From assembly GCA_022763215.1 (NCBI GenBank), contig JALEHC010000103.1, positions 1 to 32,967 on the forward strand: a stretch of DNA of 32,967 nucleotides, in the 5' to 3' direction. Positions within the stretch are counted from its first letter, which is position 1, and each line of letters starts with the position of its first letter. Below, in pieces: positions 1 to 8,061 of this stretch. The stretch comes from Saprospiraceae bacterium (GTDB taxonomy: Bacteria; Bacteroidota; Bacteroidia; Chitinophagales; Saprospiraceae). Under the pieces are notes generated by a model. The model did not search any database and was not told the origin of the DNA. It saw only the letters and a list, made by a program, of their open reading frames with translations. The position numbers and the translations under genes were made by a program.

Positions 1-53
1 TGTAAATTTCGCTTCAAAAAGACGTAAGTAATTAGACAAATTTCACTTGTTTA

Positions 54-61
54 TAATTTTG
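54..61 (+). promoter_or_regulatory. -7 promoter box for the LMW-PTP gene
   Basis: TAATTTTG matches the Bacteroidota sigma-factor -7 consensus TAnnTTTG and lies 23 bases before the ATG of the phosphatase gene. No good -33 TTG is visible at the usual distance, so this is a box match and not a complete promoter. Confidence 0.45.
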
Positions 62-84
62 CTCCGTCACATAATCTGATTAGC

Positions 85-543
85 ATGAAAATTCTAATGG
101 TATGCCTGGGAAATATTTGTCGATCTCCATTAGCTGAAGGCATTCTAAAACAAAAAATCCAAGAAAAGCAACTTGACTGGGAAGTCGATTCAGCGGGTAC
201 AAGTGGTTGGCACGAAGGTGAACTTCCAGACCAGCGATCGATAGCTGTCGCTAAAAATCATGGCATCAGTATACTTGATCAGCGCTCTCGCCCTCTAAAT
301 ACGAGTGACCTTGAGGAATTTGATCTGATTCTGGCAATGGACCATTCTAATTATCAAAACATAAAAAAACTAGCAAAAGATAGTCGTCTGGAGGAGAAAA
401 TTGATCTAATCATGAATTTTGCGCCCAATGAAGAGGGGACCGCCGTACCTGATCCATATTGGAACGACAATGGTTTTGAGCAAGTTTATCAGATGTTGGA
501 TCGGGCCTGTGAAGGGCTTATCTCAGCTTACGCTAAAAAATAA
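85..543 (+). CDS. Low-molecular-weight protein tyrosine phosphatase
   Basis: Cytoplasmic phosphatase that removes phosphate from tyrosine in proteins through a cysteinyl-phosphate intermediate. The P-loop is at the very N-terminus (VCLGNICRSPLAEG): nucleophile Cys7, Arg13 and the following Ser. The general acid Asp123 sits in the late DPYW motif. The 152-residue length is normal for the family and the whole fold appears present. It starts at an ATG with a TAATTTTG box upstream and faces sucA, from which it is separated by a hairpin terminator. No tyrosine kinase or capsule gene lies beside it, so the substrate cannot be inferred. The family also holds arsenate reductases, but the DPYW acid loop favours a phosphatase. 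Confidence 0.93.
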   Translation: MKILMVCLGNICRSPLAEGILKQKIQEKQLDWEVDSAGTSGWHEGELPDQRSIAVAKNHGISILDQRSRPLNTSDLEEFDLILAMDHSNYQNIKKLAKDSRLEEKIDLIMNFAPNEEGTAVPDPYWNDNGFEQVYQMLDRACEGLISAYAKK

Positions 544-544
544 A

Positions 545-578
545 GGCATCTGCGGAATCAATTAGAACCACAGATGCC
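545..578. terminator. Shared hairpin terminator between convergent genes
   Basis: GGCATCTG (545-552) pairs with CAGATGCC (571-578), with a further GG/CC pair inside after one mismatch. It lies between the stop codons of the phosphatase (plus) and sucA (minus), with T-rich sequence on the plus side. It probably ends both transcripts. Confidence 0.7.
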
Positions 579-605
579 ATTTTATGCGTTGCTTTTTCCT
601 TTTGA

Positions 606-3374
606 CTAGGAATTAAAAGCTCTATCTACGATTGATTCTTGTGTCTGATCGTGTACCTTCTTGTAGCCCGTAGCTGGTGAAGCACTTGACTTTCTAGCCA
701 CATATTGCAAGCTGTTCAGGTCGATCCCGATCTGGTCATTGTGCGCCAAAGAGCTGAAATACTGCCATGCTCCCATATTCGAAGGCTCTTCCTGTACCCA
801 AATTGGTTGAGCATTCGGATAACGCTTTACAATATGTTGCAATTGCTTATCAGGAAGCGGGTACAACTGTTCAATTCTTACGATAGCGACATCATCGCGC
901 TTATTCTCCTGCTTATACGACATCAATTCGTAATAAATCTTACCTGTACACAGTAGTAGTCGTTCAATTTTTTTACCACTTCTTGGCCCTACCGTCGAAT
1001 CATCTAATACTTCTATAAAGCGATTACCTGATTCCAATTCAGAAATATCAGAGATACATTCTGGGTGACGTAGCAATGACTTTGGAGACATCACAACGAG
1101 TGGTTTGCGGAAAGGTCTTTCCAGCTGTCTGCGCAGCAAATGGAAAAAGTTAGCCGGAGTGGTTACATTGGCAACCGTCATATTAAACTCTGCACAATTT
1201 TGCAGGAAGCGCTCCAATCTTGCACTAGAGTGCTCTGGTCCTTGGCCTTCATAGCCATGTGGCAGCAAAAGAACCAAGCCGCTCATACGGCCCCACTTAC
1301 TTTCGGCAGCACTGATATACTGATCTATGATGGTTTGTGCACCATTGTAGAAATCACCGAATTGAGCCTCCCAGATCACCAATGAATCTGGAGAAGCCAG
1401 AGAATATCCATATTCAAAGCCGAGTACTCCAAATTCAGAAAGCAGGGAATTGAAAATGCGGAATTCACCTTGGTCTTCTGAAAGCTTAGATAAGCGATTA
1501 TATTCTTCGTAAGATTTAGCGTCGTTAAATACGGCATGTCGGTGCGAAAAAGTACCTCGTTTGACATCCTGTCCACTCATTCGCACATCATTACCTTCCA
1601 TTAGGATACTACCATAAGCGATCAATTCGCCTAGTGCCCAGTCGATCTTTTTATCGTCCAGTAGTTTTCTCTTTCCTTTGATGAGACGATTAACCTTACC
1701 AAGCGGAGAGAAATTATCTGGAATTTCCATTAATTTATTAATGATATGATCCACTTTTGAGCGTTCGATACCAGTTTCGGGAGATTCTTCAAAATCTTTA
1801 GGGTCAGTTGTTTTCTTGAGCTTTTCCCATGCTTTTTCTGGTGCTTGTTGCTCGTAAGGAAGTGGATTTTCTCGCACTTCATCTAGTCGATCTTGGAGCA
1901 AGCTCCAGAATTCCTTTTCCAGTTCATCCGCAAGTTTGGCATCTACATCACCTCGATCTATCAATTTCTTGGAATAAATCTCACGGGGGTCTGGATGATT
2001 ATTGATAATATCATACATTCCCGGTTGTGTAAATTTAGGATCATCGCCTTCATTGTGGCCATGCTTACGATAGCAAACCATATCAATGAATACATCATTA
2101 TTAAACTTTTGGCGATAAGCCACTGCAAACTCAACTGCAAACAACACAGCCTCCGGATCATCACCATTTATATGAAATACGGGTGCCTGAATAACATTGG
2201 CAACACCTGTACTATAGGTAGAAGAGCGAGCATCATCAAAATCAGTGGTAAAACCAATTTGGTTATTGATGACAAAGTGGATAGTACCACCTGTGTAATA
2301 CCCTTCCAGTTGGCTCATCTGAACGGTTTCATACACGATTCCTTGTCCGGCTACAGCCGCATCGCCATGAATCAAGATAGGAAGTATGCGGTCGTAGTCG
2401 CTTTCATATAGAATATCTGCCTTCGCTCTGGAAAATCCTTCTACAATAGTATTTACAGATTCTAAGTGCGATGGGTTAGGGACTAGTTTAAGGTGTAATT
2501 TTTTGCCGGAAGGCGTATCGACCTGAGAAGAAAACCCGAGGTGATATTTTACATCACCATCACCAAAGCTTTGGTCTGGCATGATGTTGCCTTCAAATTC
2601 ATTGAAAATCTGGCCATAGGTCTTGCCCATAATGTTTGCCAGTACATTCAAGCGGCCACGGTGTGCCATACCGATGATGACTTCCTCTACCTTGTCTTCT
2701 GCTGCTTCATTGATGATAGCATCGAGACCAACGATAGTGTTCTCACCACCTTCCAAAGAAAATCGTTTCTGACCAATATATTTGGTATGCAAAAACTTTT
2801 CAAAGATGACTGCACCATTCAGTTTTTCTAGAATTCTTCTTTTCTTTTCAATAGGAATGTTGTAGGAATCATCTGAGTGGTGTCCTTCGATCCGCTCTCG
2901 AATCCAGCGGCGTTTGGCACGATCCTGGATATGATGATATTCAAAACCAATATTGCCGCAATACACTTTGCGTAAATGGTCGATAATTTGTTCGAGCGTA
3001 GCATTTTTAAGCCCAATCTCCTCTCCTGCCCGAAAGACCATTTTCATATCAGCTTCCGACAAACCAAAATCATCAAGGTTGAGGTTAGGTTTGCGATCTC
3101 GGCGCTGGCGGATAGGGTTGGTAGTGGACAACAAGTGACCACGATTACGAAAAGCCTTGATCAATGAAAGCACCTGAAATTCTTTCTGATCAAAAGGAGC
3201 TTTTGATGCCGAACCGTCTTCAGAATGGCCGTTAGTAGAGCTATTTGCAAAATCAAACCCTTTAAAAAAAGCGCGCCAGCTTTCTTCTACAGAACTCGGA
3301 TCTTGCTGATATTGCTCATACATAGATGAGATATAGTTGGGATGCGCATTGGCAATAAAAGAAAAATCGTTCAT
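606..3374 (-). CDS. sucA: 2-oxoglutarate dehydrogenase E1 component
   Basis: Thiamine diphosphate-dependent E1 of the 2-oxoglutarate dehydrogenase complex (TCA cycle), which decarboxylates 2-oxoglutarate and passes the succinyl group to the lipoyl arm of E2. At 922 residues it has the usual length. Visible marks are the N-terminal helix that in this family contacts E2 (YISSMYEQYQQDP, residues 14-26), MAHRGRLNVL (236-245), the diphosphate/Mg site with HGDAA (336-340) and NNQIGFTT (370-377), then GDDPEAV and the YRKHGHNEGD segment, and a full transketolase-type C-terminal half. The ATG at 3374 gives the canonical N-terminus. The E2 gene (sucB), often beside sucA, is absent on both sides. A promoter and an overlapping inverted repeat lie about 110 bases upstream. 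Confidence 0.97.
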   Translation of the reverse strand: MNDFSFIANAHPNYISSMYEQYQQDPSSVEESWRAFFKGFDFANSSTNGHSEDGSASKAPFDQKEFQVLSLIKAFRNRGHLLSTTNPIRQRRDRKPNLNLDDFGLSEADMKMVFRAGEEIGLKNATLEQIIDHLRKVYCGNIGFEYHHIQDRAKRRWIRERIEGHHSDDSYNIPIEKKRRILEKLNGAVIFEKFLHTKYIGQKRFSLEGGENTIVGLDAIINEAAEDKVEEVIIGMAHRGRLNVLANIMGKTYGQIFNEFEGNIMPDQSFGDGDVKYHLGFSSQVDTPSGKKLHLKLVPNPSHLESVNTIVEGFSRAKADILYESDYDRILPILIHGDAAVAGQGIVYETVQMSQLEGYYTGGTIHFVINNQIGFTTDFDDARSSTYSTGVANVIQAPVFHINGDDPEAVLFAVEFAVAYRQKFNNDVFIDMVCYRKHGHNEGDDPKFTQPGMYDIINNHPDPREIYSKKLIDRGDVDAKLADELEKEFWSLLQDRLDEVRENPLPYEQQAPEKAWEKLKKTTDPKDFEESPETGIERSKVDHIINKLMEIPDNFSPLGKVNRLIKGKRKLLDDKKIDWALGELIAYGSILMEGNDVRMSGQDVKRGTFSHRHAVFNDAKSYEEYNRLSKLSEDQGEFRIFNSLLSEFGVLGFEYGYSLASPDSLVIWEAQFGDFYNGAQTIIDQYISAAESKWGRMSGLVLLLPHGYEGQGPEHSSARLERFLQNCAEFNMTVANVTTPANFFHLLRRQLERPFRKPLVVMSPKSLLRHPECISDISELESGNRFIEVLDDSTVGPRSGKKIERLLLCTGKIYYELMSYKQENKRDDVAIVRIEQLYPLPDKQLQHIVKRYPNAQPIWVQEEPSNMGAWQYFSSLAHNDQIGIDLNSLQYVARKSSASPATGYKKVHDQTQESIVDRAFNS

Positions 3375-3465
3375 GGTTTTACCTCGGCTTTAACCTTTTT
3401 AATTTTAAATATAGATATCTATATGTGTTTCGTCAAATATTCGCAAAATTCTTTCAAAGAAAGCA

Positions 3466-3494
3466 ACTTTTGCAATAACTTCTTTTGCAAAAGT
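3466..3494. repeat. 10-bp inverted repeat over the sucA -7 box (candidate operator)
   Basis: ACTTTTGCAA (3466-3475) and TTGCAAAAGT (3485-3494) are perfect reverse complements separated by 9 bases. The distal arm covers most of the sucA -7 box and the proximal arm falls just past the predicted transcription start, where a repressor site would lie. Whether a protein binds is inference. Confidence 0.5.
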
Positions 3495-3516
3495 ACCAAT
3501 ATTGGCTTTAATTCAA
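3488..3516 (-). promoter_or_regulatory. Predicted sucA promoter
   Basis: On the minus strand TTG (3514-3516), an 18-base spacer, then TACTTTTG (3488-3495). This is a full match to the Bacteroidota consensus TTG-N17-23-TAnnTTTG. The transcript would begin near 3480, about 105 bases before the ATG. Confidence 0.65.
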
Positions 3517-3670
3517 TACTTGTCCTATTGCTTATTTGTGTCAATCAAATGCAAAGAATCAAAAGTACGACTTTCTATCCTCAAAAGCATTAGTGCCAAA
3601 CTTTTCCAGAATCCGAATCATTTCGTAATCAACATTTGGCATCTTTGTTTAGTTTGCAAAAGAATTCGCA

Positions 3671-3716
3671 AAATAAAAAAGCCTTAAAGAAGCTGTACTT
3701 TCTTTCTTTAAGACTT
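3671..3716 (-). terminator. Rho-independent terminator of the barrel gene
   Basis: A 13-bp stem with one G-T pair (arms 3679-3691 and 3704-3716) and a 12-base loop, followed on the minus strand by a T-rich run over 3671-3680. It lies about 30 bases past the stop codon of the barrel gene. Confidence 0.8.
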
Positions 3717-3747
3717 TTGCTGTGAAAGGGGTTGACTATCCGTTGAT

Positions 3748-4473
3748 TTAGCGATAGCTATTGCCAAACATAAAAGAACGTCGACCACATACTGAGCGAG
3801 CAATACCTCCTACTCCAAATGACAGCTCCAGCCCAATACTAGCTCGATAAGGAGATGTGTTGGCGTCACCATCATATTGTGTGTAAGGTGTCGGGTAGCC
3901 AGCGTCACTCCCGCCTGCGGTAACCATATCTGTCATTGCATACTCCAGACGAAGCCCCATTTTAAGCGTAAATGCACGCGAGCCCATGATAAAACCTCCG
4001 AAGCCGAGGGCTGCAGAAATATAGTTTTCGTTGTAACTATCTTCCGGAATATCTCCTGGGAAAGCAACGACACTTTGCTCAACCGACTGCATCAAGGAAT
4101 ATTTGGGACCAACTTCTAGGTAAGCGCCACGGTCGGTATAAAAGCGATACAGCAAAAAAACATCAATCGTTTCCCAGCTCAGAACGTTATTTTGTCGCAT
4201 TCCAAGCAAATTCGTAAAGTTGATGGTTTGCTCATTTTGCGTAAGCATAGCTTCCAGATTAATTCCATTGTGGCTTCCAAAGTTGAGGCCAAGGGCGGCC
4301 CCATAAGACAAGGATGCTTGCAGTTCGAATTCCTGTGTTTTGTCGTCGGCGATATTGGAATTGTAGTAACCCGTAAGGCCGTAGTTTGCTTTGGGGCCTA
4401 GTTCGAGCCAAACTTGAGATTTGCCGCTAAGGCAAATAAAAAGGCAGCAGAGTGTAAAAAGCAGGGTTCGCAT
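3748..4473 (-). CDS. Outer membrane beta-barrel protein (small, PorT-like type)
   Basis: Predicted small outer-membrane barrel of 241 residues. The ATG at 4473 is chosen over an upstream TTG because it places a signal peptide at the N-terminus (MRTLLFTLCCLFICLSGKSQ). The mature part alternates hydrophobic and polar residues, has Gly/aromatic turns, and carries strands such as YGAALGLNFG and LEVGPKYSLM, typical of the PF13568-like barrels of Bacteroidota. An extra 20-residue tail after the last strand holds a Cys and several Arg. Function is unknown; no partner gene is linked to it and it has its own terminator. Confidence 0.75.
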   Translation of the reverse strand: MRTLLFTLCCLFICLSGKSQVWLELGPKANYGLTGYYNSNIADDKTQEFELQASLSYGAALGLNFGSHNGINLEAMLTQNEQTINFTNLLGMRQNNVLSWETIDVFLLYRFYTDRGAYLEVGPKYSLMQSVEQSVVAFPGDIPEDSYNENYISAALGFGGFIMGSRAFTLKMGLRLEYAMTDMVTAGGSDAGYPTPYTQYDGDANTSPYRASIGLELSFGVGGIARSVCGRRSFMFGNSYR

Positions 4474-4678
4474 TGGTAAATATTTTTTGTGGTTTATGGA
4501 TAGAAAGAGCGCGTTCGTTTTTTTATAGATACCTTTAATGCTATAGATTGCTGCCTCTTTTGCTGTGAGCAAAAAACAGCACCTTAAAATAGTGGCTTAA
4601 AAACGTGAATCTCATTGGCTTAGAGAAAATATTCCTCAATAAAATAAACGAGGGCTTCTTTTTATAGTTAAAAACCCT

Positions 4679-4686
4679 TACATTTG
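4679..4686 (+). promoter_or_regulatory. -7 promoter box for rpsT
   Basis: TACATTTG is a perfect TAnnTTTG match, 40 bases before the rpsT ATG. The -33 region is T-rich (TTCTTTTT) without a clear TTG. Confidence 0.55.
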
Positions 4687-4725
4687 CGTTCCATTTTTGA
4701 GAACTAATTAGAATTAAGAAGTTTT

Positions 4726-4980
4726 ATGGCAAACCATAAATCAGCGAAGAAGCGGATTCGTCAGGACGCCAAGAAGCGTCTGCACAACAGATACTACAAG
4801 AAATCGACTCGTACAGCGATCAAGAAGATTCGCTCTATGGAAGATCAAGGTGAAGCAAGCAAGTATCTGCCTAAGGTGATCCAAATGATCGACAAGCTGG
4901 CGAAGCGCAACATTTGGCACAAGAACAAAGCGTCAAACTTGAAAAGTAAGTTGACTCGCTTTGTGAATGGCCTTTCATAA
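4726..4980 (+). CDS. rpsT: 30S ribosomal protein S20
   Basis: Primary 16S rRNA-binding protein of the small subunit. The 84-residue, strongly basic sequence begins MANHKSAKKRIRQ, the standard S20 opening, followed by the helical middle (KSTRTAIKKIRS) and the closing NIWHKNKASNLKSKL motif. It is a single-gene unit with its own -7 box upstream and a strong terminator downstream. Codon use is G/C-richer than in its neighbours, as expected for a highly expressed gene. Confidence 0.98.
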   Translation: MANHKSAKKRIRQDAKKRLHNRYYKKSTRTAIKKIRSMEDQGEASKYLPKVIQMIDKLAKRNIWHKNKASNLKSKLTRFVNGLS

Positions 4981-5002
4981 GAATCGATCCGGAAATAACC
5001 GA

Positions 5003-5017
5003 AAGGGCGTTGCCCTT
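5003..5017 (+). other. Small hairpin after rpsT
   Basis: AAGGGC-GTT-GCCCTT, a perfect 6-bp stem with a 3-base loop, followed by ATTTTG. It lies ahead of the larger terminator and may be a first, weaker stop or an RNA 3'-end stabiliser. Confidence 0.4.
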
Positions 5018-5035
5018 ATTTTGAATACCGAGCTT

Positions 5036-5086
5036 TCAGACGTGTATCGTGGTCTTACAATACCAGTGATACACGTCTGATTTTTT
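5036..5086 (+). terminator. Strong rho-independent terminator of rpsT
   Basis: A perfect 13-bp stem (TCAGACGTGTATC at 5036-5048 with its complement at 5068-5080) followed directly by six T. It sits 55 bases past the rpsT stop. Confidence 0.9.
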
Positions 5087-5111
5087 GGTATACATACCGC
5101 TCCTTCCTTCG

Positions 5112-5138
5112 TTGTCTTTTCAAGCTTTATTATTTTTG
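5112..5138 (+). promoter_or_regulatory. Predicted promoter of the tetR-map operon
   Basis: TATTTTTG (5131-5138) is a perfect -7 match, with TTG at 5112-5114. The 16-base spacer is a little short. The TetR ATG lies 20 bases past the -7 box. Confidence 0.5.
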
Positions 5139-5157
5139 CAATCCAGATGCAAATTTC

Positions 5158-5748
5158 ATGGCAAACAGTTTAAGAAAACAGGAGATACTGGAAGCAGCCG
5201 CCCGATTGTTTCGCGACCGGGGGTATCCGGCTACCTCTATGCGTCATCTGGCAGAAGAAGTGCAACTGAAAGCTTCCAGCCTTTACAATCATATTGGCTC
5301 TAAAGAAGAAATCCTGAAAACTATTTGCTTTGACAATGCTCGCCGCTTTGCCGATGGTATGACTGATGTACAAGCCAACCAAGAGCTTGGTGCTGCTGGC
5401 AAAATTAAAGCACTCATACGGCTGCATATCCAAATTGCCACGCATGATCTGACCTCTGTTACTGCCTTCAATGATGAATGGCGCCACCTTAGCGAGCCTC
5501 ACCTTTCCGAATTTAAAAAGATGCGTAAGAATTATGAAAATGCCTTTAAGGATATTCTGACCCAAGGTATAGAGGAAGGCATCTTTCGTTCACAAAATCC
5601 TACCATCCTTTTGTATTCTATTTTATCTTCCTTCCGTTGGTTATACGATTGGTTTAAACCAGAACGCAGTATTGATAGTAAGCAGCTCGAAGAAGAGATG
5701 ACTAACCTGATCATGAATGGCTTACTAAGCAATAATCCATCGGAATAA
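5158..5748 (+). CDS. TetR/AcrR family transcriptional regulator
   Basis: One-component DNA-binding regulator of 196 residues. The N-terminal helix-turn-helix is clear: KQEILEAAARLFRDRGY, then ATSMRHLAEEV and ASSLYNHIGSKEEIL (about residues 5-50). The C-terminal half is helical and variable, as expected for a ligand-binding dimerisation domain, and ends with a segment like TetR_C domains of fatty-acid/acyl-CoA type regulators (this likeness is an impression). It lies 30 bases upstream of the methionine aminopeptidase gene on the same strand and probably shares its transcript. No efflux pump or oxidoreductase adjoins it, so its target is unclear; autoregulation is a default guess. Confidence 0.9.
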   Translation: MANSLRKQEILEAAARLFRDRGYPATSMRHLAEEVQLKASSLYNHIGSKEEILKTICFDNARRFADGMTDVQANQELGAAGKIKALIRLHIQIATHDLTSVTAFNDEWRHLSEPHLSEFKKMRKNYENAFKDILTQGIEEGIFRSQNPTILLYSILSSFRWLYDWFKPERSIDSKQLEEEMTNLIMNGLLSNNPSE

Positions 5749-5778
5749 TTATCTTTGGTCACCAAAATACGCAACACT

Positions 5779-6537
5779 ATGTCTATACAATCGGTCGAGG
5801 AAATGAATGCGCTCAAAGCAGCAGCAGATGCAGTAGCCATCGCCTTACGGGAAATGCAGGCTTTCGCCAAACCGGGGCTTTCCACCAAACAGATCGATGA
5901 ATACGGATATGAAATTTTGCGCTCTTTTGGTGCAAACCCTGCGCCTAAAAAAGATTATAACTTTCCTGGTTGGACTTGTATCAGTGTCAATCATGAAGCT
6001 TGCCACGGAATTCCAGCAGACCATAAGATTTTACAGGAAGGAGATTTGGTGAATATTGACGTTTCGGCAGAATTAGATGGGTTTTATGCCGATAACGGTG
6101 GATCATTTATTCTTGGTGAAGACCATCAAAACTTACAACCACTAGTTGATGCCTCCCGGGAAATTCTTCATTTGGCTTTAGCCAATATTACACATGGTGT
6201 AAAAATATCAGCGCTTGGTGGTTTCATTGAAAAACAAGCACGACAACGTGGGTTTCAGGTAATTAGAAACATTTGTGGCCACGGAATTGGTCGTAAACTA
6301 CACGAAAGCCCCAATGAAATTCCCTGCTATCGAGACTTTTTTATCCGTGAACGCTTTCGCAAAAATGCGGTGGTCGCTATTGAGACCTTTATTTCAACTG
6401 GTGCCCGTTATGTATACGAAGAAGAAGATGGCTGGACACTCAGCACGGATGACAACAGTTTTGTGGCTCAACATGAACATACCATTGTAGTGACAGATGA
6501 TCAACCTATTATTCTGACCAGTGAAAACGGTATTTAG
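5779..6537 (+). CDS. map: Methionine aminopeptidase, type I
   Basis: Removes the initiator methionine from nascent proteins in the cytoplasm. All five metal ligands are visible (numbered from the ATG at 5779): Asp94 (NIDV), Asp105 (YADNGG), His168 (CGHGIGR), Glu202 (IETF) and Glu233 (QHEHT), plus His76 in ACHGIP. The ATG is preferred over an in-frame TTG at 5755, which would add eight residues without family character; the resulting 252 residues fit the type Ia length. The second ligand region reads ADNGGSF instead of the usual GDTSRTF-like sequence, which suggests a divergent paralogue and not the copy commonly found in the ribosomal protein cluster. It follows the TetR gene closely. Confidence 0.93.
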   Translation: MSIQSVEEMNALKAAADAVAIALREMQAFAKPGLSTKQIDEYGYEILRSFGANPAPKKDYNFPGWTCISVNHEACHGIPADHKILQEGDLVNIDVSAELDGFYADNGGSFILGEDHQNLQPLVDASREILHLALANITHGVKISALGGFIEKQARQRGFQVIRNICGHGIGRKLHESPNEIPCYRDFFIRERFRKNAVVAIETFISTGARYVYEEEDGWTLSTDDNSFVAQHEHTIVVTDDQPIILTSENGI

Positions 6538-6662
6538 GCCAACCCCTTCTGCCCTTTTTAAATGGCCTGACGTCCGTAGTAATCATAAATCTTGTTGAGC
6601 TAATTTGATGAAATGCCATTTTTTTTTGCAAATTGCAATCCAATCATTATCAATCATAATGG

Positions 6663-7778
6663 ATGAAGGACGTAATTGAGTTGTTTAGTAATGTGGTTAT
6701 TCAGATAGCGACCCCTTACAGTACTGGAACGGGTTTTTTGTTACGCGATTACAATTTGATTGTAACCAACGAGCATATCGTTCGTGACAATAGTGAAGTG
6801 GTCATTAAGAGTAACCATCTTGAAAAACAACTATCAAAAATCCTCTTCCTAGATGAAAGTTATGATCTGGCATTTCTGGAAGCCCCTAAAGACATTCCTG
6901 AGAATATTCCGGCTGTAAAGCTTGCGCTTTCGACGGAAGTCAATCAGGGTGATCCGATTTTGGCAGTAGGCCATCCGTTTGGTTTAAAGTATTCTGCGAC
7001 TCAGGGTATTATTTCGAATGTTTTGCATGAGCAAGGAGACCTCAACTACATTCAACATGATGCAGCGCTAAATCCGGGAAACAGTGGAGGTCCATTGGTA
7101 AATGCCGCCGGAAAAATAGTGGGCGTGAATACATTTATTATCAAAGACGGAGACAATATTGGATTCTCTTTACCAGTTAAATACCTGTACGAATCTCTTG
7201 AAGCCTACAAGTCATTACACCCTCATATAAGTATACGTTGTCACAGTTGTTCGAATTTGGTGAGTGAGAGCACGCTAGATTCGGGGTATTGCCCATTTTG
7301 TGGAACCAAACTAGTGCTTCCTTCTGATGCGGAGCAGTATGAACCTATTGGGGTAACCCAAACGGTAGAGGAGATGCTGGAAAGAGTGGGTCATAAAGTG
7401 GCCTTATCGAGGGTAGGCCCTAATAACTGGGAAATAGAAGAAGGTAGTGCCAAGATCAACATTTCGTATTATGAGAAGACTGGGCTGATTACAGGAGATG
7501 CCTATTTGTGCATCTTACCCAGTCAAAAGGAAAAAATAAAACCCCTGTATGAGTATTTGCTCAAACAAAACTACGAAATGGAGGGCCTTAATTTCAGTAT
7601 TAAAGGAAAAGATATTATATTGTCACTCCTTATATACGACCGCTACCTCAATGTAGATACAGGGATACAACTATTCAAACATCTCTTTGAAAGAGCCGAT
7701 TATTATGACAACATATTGGTAGAACAATATGGTGCGCATTGGAAACACGAGGAAGAGGAAGAAATAAGCGGTTCTTAA
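6663..7778 (+). CDS. Trypsin-like (HtrA-type) serine protease with zinc ribbon and C-terminal YbjN-like domain
   Basis: A 371-residue protein with three parts. Residues 1-185 form an S1C/HtrA-like protease with His38 (NEHIV), Asp68 (SYDLAFLE) and Ser141 (NPGNSGGPLV). Residues 191-216 form a zinc ribbon: Cys193, Cys196, Cys210, Cys213 (CHSC...CPFC). Residues 230-371 are an alpha/beta domain whose pattern recalls the YbjN/type III chaperone-like fold (tentative). There is no signal peptide or PDZ domain, so it probably works in the cytoplasm, unlike DegP. The ATG at 6663 is the only sensible start. The acidic tail is unusual. It stands alone in plus orientation, and its substrate is unknown. 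Confidence 0.8.
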   Translation: MKDVIELFSNVVIQIATPYSTGTGFLLRDYNLIVTNEHIVRDNSEVVIKSNHLEKQLSKILFLDESYDLAFLEAPKDIPENIPAVKLALSTEVNQGDPILAVGHPFGLKYSATQGIISNVLHEQGDLNYIQHDAALNPGNSGGPLVNAAGKIVGVNTFIIKDGDNIGFSLPVKYLYESLEAYKSLHPHISIRCHSCSNLVSESTLDSGYCPFCGTKLVLPSDAEQYEPIGVTQTVEEMLERVGHKVALSRVGPNNWEIEEGSAKINISYYEKTGLITGDAYLCILPSQKEKIKPLYEYLLKQNYEMEGLNFSIKGKDIILSLLIYDRYLNVDTGIQLFKHLFERADYYDNILVEQYGAHWKHEEEEEISGS

Positions 7779-8061
7779 TTACTTCAATCTCAAATGGTTT
7801 TATCGTGCCCTTCTGGTTAGTAGCCCTAATCGGATTCAGTAGGTTGTTTGCAAAGTTGTAAGCAGCGTTCTGAAAATTTGACGTGTCCTTAGTACAACGA
7901 ACTGTACGGAAAAACCTTTCTGTCTGACCGTTTACTAAACATATTTGTCTTTTAACAGAAATAATTCGGCCCATTTGAAACACATTCAGTATTATTGTGA
8001 CTCAAGTGATGGAGCCCATTAATAATTTTAGTTTGGCAGTAGTTTTACAAATAATCATTTT
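7779..8061. other. Intergenic region upstream of the porP-like gene
   Basis: 283 bases with no credible gene and no clear promoter or terminator. A minus-strand reading frame of about 100 codons crosses it and runs antisense into the protease gene; I treat it as chance. Confidence 0.4.

Larger units (their letters stand above)
3375..3747. other. Intergenic region: sucA leader/promoter and upstream terminator
   Basis: 373 bases with no credible gene. Read on the minus strand it holds the terminator of the upstream barrel gene, then the sucA promoter with its inverted repeat, then an untranslated leader of roughly 105 bases. The leader includes a perfect 16-base AT-rich palindrome at 3409-3424, centred on GATATC. 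Several GCAAAA words recur across the region (near 3433, 3487, 3656 and 3668). Confidence 0.6.

Noticed and set aside
85-543. Arsenate reductase annotation for the LMW-PTP-like gene
   Set aside because: The phosphatase P-loop is followed by the DPYW general acid loop, and no ars genes adjoin it.
1893-2411. Long plus-strand frame inside sucA
   Set aside because: Antisense to a well conserved enzyme; the translation has no family character and no promoter lies upstream.
7675-7983. Minus-strand frame of about 100 codons reading NGQTERFFRTVR, vaguely transposase-like
   Set aside because: One third is antisense to the protease gene, there are no terminal repeats, and no DDE-type motif can be placed. 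Treated as chance.
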